Shown here piece after piece: positions 6,049 to 11,967 of a stretch of 11,967 nt of DNA. This DNA comes from M55B157 sp964626275 (GTDB taxonomy: Bacteria > Actinomycetota > Actinomycetes > S36-B12). The stretch covers positions 1 through 11,967 of the forward strand of contig CAZVCZ010000045.1 in NCBI GenBank assembly GCA_964626275.1. The letters are read 5' to 3'. Position 1 is the first letter of the stretch. Every line of letters begins with the position of its first letter. The position numbers and the translations under genes are program-made. Under the pieces are notes generated by a model. It saw only the letters and a list, made by a program, of their open reading frames with translations, was not told where the DNA came from and did not search any database.

Positions 6049-7305
6049 GTGCGGTCGCGGCTGGTGCTCATGGGTTCTGGAGAGACCGCCCCCACCTCGA
6101 TCAAACTGCACCGAGAACTGATCGCGGGCGCGAGCGAACCGTGCATGCTCGACACCCCCTACGGTTTCCAGGCCAATGCGGATGATCTGAACGCCAAGAT
6201 CGGCGCCTACTTCACCGAGTCGGTCGGCACTCCCCTCACCGTGGGGCAGTGGCGCCGAGCCGACGACCCGATCGTGGACCGTGAGCGCACCCTGTCCCTG
6301 CTCGCTCGCTCCACCTACGCCTTCGCCGGGCCCGGCAGCCCCTCCTACGCCCTGCGCCAGTGGCTGGGAACCCCGATTCCCGAAGCCCTCGGCGGCATCC
6401 TCACCCGAGGCGGCACCGTCATCCTCGGCAGTGCCGCGGCGGTCACCGCCGGGGCGCACGCGATTCCGGTGTATGAGATCTACAAGGTGGGCGTCGAACC
6501 GCACTGGCTGGAGGGTCTCGACCTCCTGGGCGCCTTCACCGGCATCAAGGCAGCGGTGATCCCCCACTTCGATAATGCCGAAGGCGGCCGTCACGACACC
6601 CGCTACTGCTATCTCGGCCAGTCCCGGCTGGAATCGATGGAGGCCGATCTTCCCCGCGGCGCCGGCGTCGTCGGCATCGACGAGCACACCGCGGTCATCT
6701 TCGACATCGAGTCGGGCCGGGCCAGTGTTCGAGGTGCTGGTGGATTGACGCTCCGCATCAACGGCGAGGTGCGCGTCATCAGCAGCGGCGACGACATCAG
6801 CATCGCCGAGATCGTCGCCACCTTCGACAACGGTGACCATCGCGTATCGCCTGGCGCGAGTGTGTCCAGCGAACATGTACCCACGGCAACAGCCACGGAG
6901 GAGTCGTCCTCGCAGAAGCCCTCGCTCGCCGCGGAGGCCCAGGCGCTCCATGCCCGGTTCATCGAACGTCTTGGCGCGGGCGACTCCGATGGAGCCCTCA
7001 CCTGCTGCCTGGAGTTGGAACAGGTCATCCACGACTGGTCCGCTGACACCTGGCAAAGCGATGACATCGACACGGCACGTCGGCTGCTGCGCAGCATGCT
7101 GGTCGAACTCGCGGCAGCCGCGACCACCGGTCTCGCCGATCCGCGCACCACGGTGGGACCGATCGTAGACATCACGCTCGATCTGCGCGCTCGCGCTCGC
7201 AGCGACAAGGACTTCGCGACCGCGGATCTCGTCCGCGACCGGCTCGGCGAGATCGGGATCGAGGTCCGTGACACCCCGGACGGACAGGAATGGGACCTGC
7301 GATGA
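6049..7305 (+). CDS. Peptidase S51-like protein fused to a cysteinyl-tRNA-synthetase-like C-terminal domain
   Basis: The protein has 418 aa. Residues 1-260 resemble the peptidase E/cyanophycinase (S51) fold: VLMGSGE at 6-12, FAGPGSPSYALRQW at 92-105, a nucleophile-elbow-like ILGSAAAV with S128, and IPHFDN with H173 and D175. A Ser/Thr/Glu-rich linker follows (about 262-293). Residues 294-418 end in RSDKDFATADLVRDRLGEIG and VRDTPDGQEW, which closely match the extreme C-terminus of cysteinyl-tRNA synthetases. No catalytic synthetase domain is present, so it cannot charge tRNA. Similar fusions occur in actinobacteria under names such as CysS/YqeB C-terminal domain protein; their function is unknown to me. 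The GTG start gives the expected N-terminal strand, but GAGGGG abuts it with no spacer. It overlaps the next gene by 4 bp (ATGA), implying translational coupling. Confidence 0.8.
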   Translation: MRSRLVLMGSGETAPTSIKLHRELIAGASEPCMLDTPYGFQANADDLNAKIGAYFTESVGTPLTVGQWRRADDPIVDRERTLSLLARSTYAFAGPGSPSYALRQWLGTPIPEALGGILTRGGTVILGSAAAVTAGAHAIPVYEIYKVGVEPHWLEGLDLLGAFTGIKAAVIPHFDNAEGGRHDTRYCYLGQSRLESMEADLPRGAGVVGIDEHTAVIFDIESGRASVRGAGGLTLRINGEVRVISSGDDISIAEIVATFDNGDHRVSPGASVSSEHVPTATATEESSSQKPSLAAEAQALHARFIERLGAGDSDGALTCCLELEQVIHDWSADTWQSDDIDTARRLLRSMLVELAAAATTGLADPRTTVGPIVDITLDLRARARSDKDFATADLVRDRLGEIGIEVRDTPDGQEWDLR

Positions 7306-8501
7306 CGACCACCTATGACGTGCAGCGGCTGCGCTCGATGATCCCGTCGCTGGATAGTGGGACAGCCCACTTCGATGGACCCGGCGGCACCCAGACGCCG
7401 GCAGCAGTCGCCGACGCCATCGCCGACGCCCTGCGCGGGCCGCTGTCGAACCGGGGCCGCGGAACCCCCGCGGAGATCCGGGCCGACGACATCACCGTGG
7501 CGGCACGAGAGGCGATGGCCGACCTGCTCGGTGCCGATCCACGGGGAATCGTCTTCGCCCGCAGCATGACGCAGGTCACCTTCGACATCGCGCGAACCCT
7601 TGCCCAGGGGTGGGGGCCTGGGGACGAGGTCGTCGTGACCCGACTCGACCACGACGCCAATGTGCGGCCCTGGGTCATCGCTGCTGAGCGCGCCGGGGCG
7701 ACGATCCGGTGGGCGGACTTCGATCCGCGGACCGGGGAACTACCCGCTGACGCTGTGCTTGGACTCGTCGGACCGACGACTCGACTCGTAGCCGTCACCG
7801 GCGCATCGAACCTCATCGGCACCCGCCCTGACATCTCGGCCATCACGGCCGGTGTGCGCGCCGCTGGAGCCCTGTCCTACATCGACGGCGTACACCTCAC
7901 CGCGCATGCCTTCATCGATGTGGCCGCCCTCGGTGCGGACTTCTATGCCTGCTCGCCCTATAAGTTCCTCGGCCCCCATCTCGGGGTGCTCGCTGCGTCA
8001 CCTGGCCTACTGGAGCAGATCTACCCCGACAAGCTCCTGCCCGCTACGAATGCGGTGCCGGAGCGATTCGAACTCGGAACGCTGCCCTATGAGTTGCTCG
8101 CAGGCGTGACCGCAGCGGTAGATGTCCTCGCCGATCTCGTGGATTCCGACGGTGCGCGCCGTTCGCGACTGAAGGTGTCCCTCGCCGCGCTCGAGGAATA
8201 CGAGGACGGGTTGTCTGCACGCCTGCGCGCTGGACTCGATGCGGATTCGCGCATCCGGGTGTATGCCAATGCGGCCCATCGCACGCCTACCCATCTGTTC
8301 ACCGTCGATGGGGTACCGGATGCTGACGTCTCAGCGCACCTGGCCAAGCGTGGTGTCGACGCACCGTCGAGCAACTTCTACGCCCTGGAGTGCTCCCGTC
8401 ATCTTGGCCTCGGCGATGCCGGCGGAATCCGCGCGGGTCTTGCGCCCTACTCCACCGCGGAAGACGTCGACCGGCTCATCGGAGCTCTCGCGGAAATCTA
8501 G
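7302..8501 (+). CDS. Cysteine desulfurase-like class V aminotransferase (PLP enzyme)
   Basis: The protein has 399 aa from the ATG that overlaps the previous stop as ATGA; an in-frame ATG 12 nt earlier is possible. It is a fold-type I PLP enzyme: DGPGGTQTP at 25-33, LDHDANVRPW with H117, TGASNLIGT at 166-174, cofactor-binding D195 in YIDGVH, and the Schiff-base Lys K221 in ACSPYKFLGPHLG. The C-terminal NFYALE and RAGLAPYSTAEDVDRL are typical of the SufS-related cysteine-desulfurase-like group. Genuine desulfurases need a mobile-loop Cys. The only nearby candidate is C364 (ALECSRHLGL), which I do not recall as conserved in this group, so cysteine desulfuration is unproven and another amino substrate is possible. 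No suf or isc scaffold genes are adjacent. It is coupled to the fused S51/CysS-tail gene and converges with cydB. Confidence 0.88.
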   Translation: MTTTYDVQRLRSMIPSLDSGTAHFDGPGGTQTPAAVADAIADALRGPLSNRGRGTPAEIRADDITVAAREAMADLLGADPRGIVFARSMTQVTFDIARTLAQGWGPGDEVVVTRLDHDANVRPWVIAAERAGATIRWADFDPRTGELPADAVLGLVGPTTRLVAVTGASNLIGTRPDISAITAGVRAAGALSYIDGVHLTAHAFIDVAALGADFYACSPYKFLGPHLGVLAASPGLLEQIYPDKLLPATNAVPERFELGTLPYELLAGVTAAVDVLADLVDSDGARRSRLKVSLAALEEYEDGLSARLRAGLDADSRIRVYANAAHRTPTHLFTVDGVPDADVSAHLAKRGVDAPSSNFYALECSRHLGLGDAGGIRAGLAPYSTAEDVDRLIGALAEI

Positions 8502-8506
8502 TTAGC

Positions 8507-8527
8507 GATCTCATCAATGGTGAGATC
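8507..8527. terminator. Hairpin between convergent genes, possible bidirectional terminator
   Basis: GATCTCA (8507-8513) pairs perfectly with TGAGATC (8521-8527). One extra T-G pair tightens the loop. It sits in the 24-bp space between the two stop codons and overlaps the cydB stop (8526-8528). No T-run follows on either side, so its strength is uncertain. Confidence 0.45.
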
Positions 8528-9536
8528 AGTAGTGCCCGGCGTCGACGGTCTCCTTCGTCAGCCGCTTGCGGAAGACCCAGAATGACCAGGCCTGATACGC
8601 CATCACGCCGGGGATCCCGATGACCGCCACGATCGCGAGCACCGTCAGGGAGTAGCTGCTTGCCGCAGCTTCGGCGATCGTGAGGGTGAAGCCGTCGTCG
8701 ATCGTGCTCGGCAGCACATTGGGATACAGCGCGAAGAAGATGGAGAACATGAAGGCCAGCGCTCCCACCCCGTTCCACCAGAAGGCCGGTAGCCACCGAC
8801 CGGAGAACACGGTGACGAGCACGACCACGAACGCCAGGATCGTGACGACGGCGAGGATCACACCCACGATGTCATCGGAATAGGCCAGCCAGGTCCACAG
8901 CGAGAACACAGCCATGACCACCAGCGTCACCAGGCTCAGTCCGCGAGCAGCCGACTGCACCCGGCCCAGCAGAGAGCCATCCACCTTGAGCGCGAGGAAC
9001 ACCGCTCCGTGGGTGAGCGAATAGGACACGAGCGCGACGCCACCCAGGACCGAGTACACCGAGATGTGCGACCACAGCGTGTCGCCGACGAAGCGGCCCT
9101 CGGCATTGATCGGAATGCCATGCACCATCCCGGCCCAGAACACGCCGATGAGGAAGGGAAGGAGGAATCCGGCAACGAGGTTCGCGTTGTCCCAACTCTG
9201 GGTCCAGCGATGCGTCGGACGCTTCGAACGGTATTCGATGGCGAGTGCCCGCACAATCAGCGCGAACACCACGAGCAGCAGCGGGATGTAGGCGGAGGGG
9301 AAGGCCGCGGCGTACCACGCCGGGAAGGCGGCAAAGATGAGGATGCCTCCGGTGAGGAGCCACACCTCGTTGGCATCCCAGTTCGGGCCGATGGCCCGAA
9401 GCATCATCCGCCGCTCCGCATCATCGCGCCCCATGAGCCGAGTGAGCATCCCGACACCGAAGTCGAATCCTTCGAGGAACACGAACACCGACCAGACGAA
9501 CGCGATGACAAAGAAGAAGATCTCGGGCAGGTTCAC
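8526..9536 (-). CDS. cydB: Cytochrome bd ubiquinol/menaquinol oxidase subunit II
   Basis: The protein has 336 aa, the usual CydB length, with a highly hydrophobic multi-helix pattern. The opening is typical of subunit II: FVWSVFVFLEGFDFGVGML at about 13-31, then IGPNWDANEVWLLTGGILIFAAFP at about 49-72. Near the C-terminus VMAYQAWSFWVFRKRL is also conserved. CydB supports the haem-bearing subunit I in the cytoplasmic membrane; the complex oxidises quinol and reduces O2 to water with high oxygen affinity. The GTG start overlaps the cydA stop as GTGA, so the two are translationally coupled at about equal dose. It is the last gene of the operon here, because downstream lies an oppositely oriented gene instead of cydDC. 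Confidence 0.96.
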   Translation of the reverse strand: MNLPEIFFFVIAFVWSVFVFLEGFDFGVGMLTRLMGRDDAERRMMLRAIGPNWDANEVWLLTGGILIFAAFPAWYAAAFPSAYIPLLLVVFALIVRALAIEYRSKRPTHRWTQSWDNANLVAGFLLPFLIGVFWAGMVHGIPINAEGRFVGDTLWSHISVYSVLGGVALVSYSLTHGAVFLALKVDGSLLGRVQSAARGLSLVTLVVMAVFSLWTWLAYSDDIVGVILAVVTILAFVVVLVTVFSGRWLPAFWWNGVGALAFMFSIFFALYPNVLPSTIDDGFTLTIAEAAASSYSLTVLAIVAVIGIPGVMAYQAWSFWVFRKRLTKETVDAGHY

Positions 9537-10939
9537 TTCGCACCAGCCTCGGACTCAATACGCGGCGGCTCACCGGGCATCGGTTCATCCGGATCCATCG
9601 GTCCGCGGATGGCGTAGCGGCGCATGAGCACGAACTCGACGACGCCGATGACCGCGTAGAGGATGACGAAGCCCGCGAGGCTGGCTGCGACCAATCCCAC
9701 GGAAAGATCGGACACCGCATCCTCGGTCTTGAGCAGGCCGTAGACGACCCAGGGTTGGCGACCGTTCTCGGTGAAGATCCAGCCGAAGAGATTGCCCAGC
9801 CAGGGTGCGGCGATGATCCAGATCGAGATCGTCCAGAACAACTTCGACGTCGGCATCCGCCCCCGTCTTGTCTTCCACCACGCGAACGCCATCCAGATTG
9901 CGCCCAGGAGGCCGAAGCCCATCATCGCGCGGAAGGAGTAGAAGGCGATCCAGACGTCCGGGGTGTAATCACCCGGGCCGTATTGCTCCTCGTACTGCGC
10001 CTGCAGCTCGTTCATCCCGGTGACCTCGCCGTCGAGGGAATTCGTGGCGACGATGGATAGCAGGCAGGGGATGCCGATGAACAGGGAGTTGTCGCGCGCT
10101 TGTTGATCAGGAATCGCGACGATGCCGAGTGGCGCGCATTCGCCGGTGGTTTCCCACACGGCTTCAGCGGCCGCCATCTTCATCGGCTGCTCCTCGACCA
10201 TGATCACGCCGAGGACATCACCGACGACGAACTGCATGGCGCCCGCGGCGATTCCCGTGATCATGGCCATCCGGAAGGACTTGCGCATGATCTCGACATG
10301 CTGGCGTCGCTTCAGGTGATAGGCCGACACCCCGAAGACAAAGACCGTAGCCGCGATGACACCGCCGATGATGGTGTGCAGCCACGCCACCACGGTGAGC
10401 GGCTGGAACAGGACTTCGCCGAGGTTGATCAGGGTCGCATCGCCGGTCGTCGGATCGATCTCATAGCCGACCGGATTCTGCATGAACGAGTTGGCCGCGA
10501 TGATGAAGTAGGCCGACAGCCACGTTCCAAGCACGAACAGCCAGATCGTGGCGAGATGAACGCGTCGCGGAAGTCGATTTCGGCCGAAGAGCCACAAACC
10601 GAGGAACGTCGACTCGATGAAGAACGCGAACAGCCCCTCCATCGCCAGCGGGGCACCGAAGATATCGCCGACGAAACGTGAGAACACCGCCCAGTTCATG
10701 CCGAACTGGAACTCCTGGACGATGCCGGAGGCGACTCCGATGGCGAAGTTGATTAACAGCAGCGAGCCGAAGAACCGCACCAACCGCGCATACCGCTCAT
10801 CACCGGTCCGGTGGTGCATCGTGTCGAGGATCGCCACCCAGGGAGCCAGCCCGAGGGTCAGTGGAACGAACAGGAAGTGAAAGAGCGTCGTGAGCGCGAA
10901 CTGCAATCGCGAGAGGTCGACCAGGAGGCTGTCACCCAT
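9533..10939 (-). CDS. cydA: Cytochrome bd ubiquinol/menaquinol oxidase subunit I
   Basis: The protein has 468 aa, the short Q-loop form usual in Gram-positives. Residues corresponding to E. coli ligands are present with a steady offset: H21 (E. coli H19), E101 and E109 (E99, E107), H188 (H186), quinol-loop K254 and E259 in EEQPMKMAAAEA (K252, E257), then R337 and M339 (R391, M393) in FRAMMG. GRQPWVVYGLL at 393-403 closes the signature; the place of E. coli E445 is Gly here, as I recall for Gram-positive CydA proteins. It should bind the haems and oxidise quinol (menaquinol in most actinobacteria). No good SD precedes the ATG at 10939, but the N-terminus VDLSRLQFALTTLFHF fits the family. Only 44 bp separate it from the divergent GNAT gene, so its promoter must lie in or beyond that gene's start. 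Confidence 0.96.
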   Translation of the reverse strand: MGDSLLVDLSRLQFALTTLFHFLFVPLTLGLAPWVAILDTMHHRTGDERYARLVRFFGSLLLINFAIGVASGIVQEFQFGMNWAVFSRFVGDIFGAPLAMEGLFAFFIESTFLGLWLFGRNRLPRRVHLATIWLFVLGTWLSAYFIIAANSFMQNPVGYEIDPTTGDATLINLGEVLFQPLTVVAWLHTIIGGVIAATVFVFGVSAYHLKRRQHVEIMRKSFRMAMITGIAAGAMQFVVGDVLGVIMVEEQPMKMAAAEAVWETTGECAPLGIVAIPDQQARDNSLFIGIPCLLSIVATNSLDGEVTGMNELQAQYEEQYGPGDYTPDVWIAFYSFRAMMGFGLLGAIWMAFAWWKTRRGRMPTSKLFWTISIWIIAAPWLGNLFGWIFTENGRQPWVVYGLLKTEDAVSDLSVGLVAASLAGFVILYAVIGVVEFVLMRRYAIRGPMDPDEPMPGEPPRIESEAGAK

Positions 10940-10951
10940 GGACTGGAAGTC

Positions 10952-10982
10952 AACCGCACCACTCCCGCTTTGTCAGGCGGTT
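10952..10982. promoter_or_regulatory. Inverted repeat in the cydA/GNAT divergent spacer
   Basis: AACCGC (10952-10957) and GCGGTT (10977-10982) are exact inverted copies separated by 19 bp, and together fill most of the 44-bp spacer between the two divergent starts. It might be an operator or may be chance. No Rex-type palindrome is seen. Confidence 0.25.
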
Positions 10983-10983
10983 C

Positions 10984-11562
10984 ATGGTTTGTCTACCGTT
11001 CGACGTTGTGGAGTTGGTGGATCATCCGAGCGAGGGTGCCCGCGCGATCGTGGTGGTCTCCCTGCAGATGACCCACCCCGATGATCTGCGCCCCAGCCCG
11101 CAGCCACCCGGCGCCCGAGCGGAACTCATCACCGAGGGCGCCAGCCTGATGAGTCGTGATCTCTACGCCCGCGTGGGCGGCCCGTGGTCCTGGGTCGATC
11201 GCGCGGGGTGGAGCGACGAGCAGTGGCGAGCCTGGACTGATCGTGAGGCCCACCGCCTGTGGGTCCTTCGAGTCGGGGAGGACATTGCTGGCTACGCCGA
11301 ACTCGAGCAGGGCGAGGCAGGCGCGGTGGAGATCGCCTACTTCGGGCTGCTCCCCGGCTGGGCCGGGCGCGGGCTCGGCGGCTGGCTGCTGACCTACGCG
11401 CTCAGCGAAGCCTGGTCGCTTCCTGGGACACAGCGGGTGTGGGTCCACACCTGCGAACTCGACTCCCCGGCAGCCCTGGCGAACTACCGGGCCCGGGGCA
11501 TGCGCGAGTTCGCCCGGAGCGTGGAGTGGCGGATGCCGCGACCCGATACGGTCGCCCCATGA
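10984..11562 (+). CDS. GNAT family N-acetyltransferase
   Basis: The protein has 192 aa from ATG 10984. The core has LWVLRVGEDIAGYAELE at about 92-108, VEIAYFGLLPGWAGRGLGGWLL at about 115-136 (acetyl-CoA pyrophosphate loop around G128-G133), and HTCELDSPAALANYRARGM at about 155-173, the end of the fold where the substrate usually sits. It should transfer acetyl from acetyl-CoA to an amine; the substrate is unknown. The start is uncertain: AGGCGG upstream of the ATG is a modest SD, and GTG codons at 11008 and 11017 are alternatives. Family members I recall begin near the LQMTHPDDLRP segment (about 27-36). It overlaps the next gene by ATGA and diverges from cydA. Confidence 0.88.
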   Translation: MVCLPFDVVELVDHPSEGARAIVVVSLQMTHPDDLRPSPQPPGARAELITEGASLMSRDLYARVGGPWSWVDRAGWSDEQWRAWTDREAHRLWVLRVGEDIAGYAELEQGEAGAVEIAYFGLLPGWAGRGLGGWLLTYALSEAWSLPGTQRVWVHTCELDSPAALANYRARGMREFARSVEWRMPRPDTVAP

Positions 11563-11927
11563 GCTATCCGCCGCCACCCCCACCTCCGCCTGGCTTCCCA
11601 CCCCAGGGACCGGGCTATAGCGGCTATGGCGGCTACGGCGCACCCCCGCCTCCACCGCAGAAGGCACCCGGAATGGCGGTCGCCTCGATCACCCTGGGCA
11701 TCCTCGGCGTCACCATCGGCCTGTGTCTGTGGTTCCTCCCCGTGATGCCGGTCCTCGCGGTGATCTTCGGGCACATCTCACTGTCCAAGATCCGCATGAC
11801 TGGACTGCCCGGACGGGGACTGGCGATCACCGGCCTCGTCACCGGCTATGTCGGGATCGGCCTGTCGGCGGTCATCTACATCGTGTCCATCATCGGTGCC
11901 TTCAGTGCGCCGTCACCGACCTTCTAG
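11559..11927 (+). CDS. Small Pro/Gly/Tyr-rich DUF4190 membrane protein
   Basis: The protein has 122 aa. Residues 1-35 are low-complexity: a run of eight prolines, then GYSGYGGYG and another proline run. Two hydrophobic segments follow, about 38-73 (MAVASITLGILGV through VLAVIFGHISLSKI) and 87-115 (LAITGLVTGYVGIGLS through VSIIGAF), linked by the RMTGLPGRG turn. This is the DUF4190 pattern, and the GHISLSKI...GLPGRGLAITGLV core is typical. The function is unknown; such proteins are membrane-anchored with a proline-rich cytoplasmic or surface tail. The start ATG overlaps the stop of the GNAT gene (ATGA) and has no SD of its own, so expression likely depends on translation of the upstream gene. 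Confidence 0.85.
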   Translation: MSYPPPPPPPPGFPPQGPGYSGYGGYGAPPPPPQKAPGMAVASITLGILGVTIGLCLWFLPVMPVLAVIFGHISLSKIRMTGLPGRGLAITGLVTGYVGIGLSAVIYIVSIIGAFSAPSPTF

Positions 11928-11967
11928 GCACGGTTCGAGGTGAGTCGCCGGGCGCTGGCCCTCTTCA

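Noticed and set aside
5203..7056. A minus-strand open frame of 617 codons crossing the N run
   Set aside because: It is antisense to the DUF805 and S51/CysS-tail genes, again spans the gap, and its translation shows no recognisable domain.
10940..11040. A Rex operator controlling cydAB
   Set aside because: No TTGTGAA-N4-TTCACAA-like palindrome is present in the spacer or in the first part of the divergent gene.
11924..11967. The 3' end of a convergent minus-strand gene ending in KRASARRLTSNRA
   Set aside because: Only 13 codons are visible and other frames are also open over so short a stretch, so no call can be made.
1..11967. CRISPR arrays, tRNA or rRNA genes, IS ends, phage genes
   Set aside because: No regularly spaced repeats, cloverleaf-like sequences, transposase or phage domains were seen on either strand.

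Overview
The window looks like a chromosomal segment of a high-GC actinobacterium. The signs are GC-rich codons, several GTG starts, 4-base ATGA/GTGA overlaps between genes, and actinobacterial gene families: a PIN-PhoH protein next to a Z-isoprenyl diphosphate synthase of the Rv1086 type and a DUF255 protein, a short-Q-loop cytochrome bd, and DUF805 and DUF4190 membrane proteins. The genus cannot be named from this. A run of exactly 100 N (5400-5499) marks a scaffold gap, so the source is a draft assembly or metagenome bin. No phage, IS element, CRISPR array, rRNA or tRNA was recognised, and no gene-free stretch exceeds 300 bases.

Left block (1-5399, all minus strand, read from right to left): a DUF255 thioredoxin-fold protein whose 5' end is lost in the gap; a cis-prenyltransferase whose best start is an internal GTG with a strong SD; a PIN-PhoH ribonuclease/ATPase; then, after a 261-bp intergenic region, a secreted lysozyme-like/transglycosylase-like cell-wall protein that runs off the left edge. 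The intergenic region holds a near-consensus CRP/GlxR-type palindrome and, just before the start codon, a 74-nt sequence that can fold as a three-way junction hiding the ribosome-binding region. This is the most striking non-coding signal in the window.

Middle block (5501-8501, plus strand): a DUF805 membrane protein, then about 110 bp crowded with perfect inverted repeats, then a translationally coupled pair. The first gene of the pair fuses a peptidase-S51-like domain to a tail resembling the C-terminus of cysteinyl-tRNA synthetase. The second encodes a cysteine-desulfurase-like PLP enzyme. The cysteine theme of both halves makes this pair the best candidate for an under-described pathway.

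Right block: cydAB (cytochrome bd oxidase, minus strand, GTGA overlap, no cydDC in the window) converges on the desulfurase-like gene with only 24 bp between the stops, where a hairpin sits. Divergent from cydA is a GNAT acetyltransferase gene that overlaps a small proline-rich DUF4190 membrane-protein gene. The last 40 bases (11928-11967) show nothing that can be assigned.
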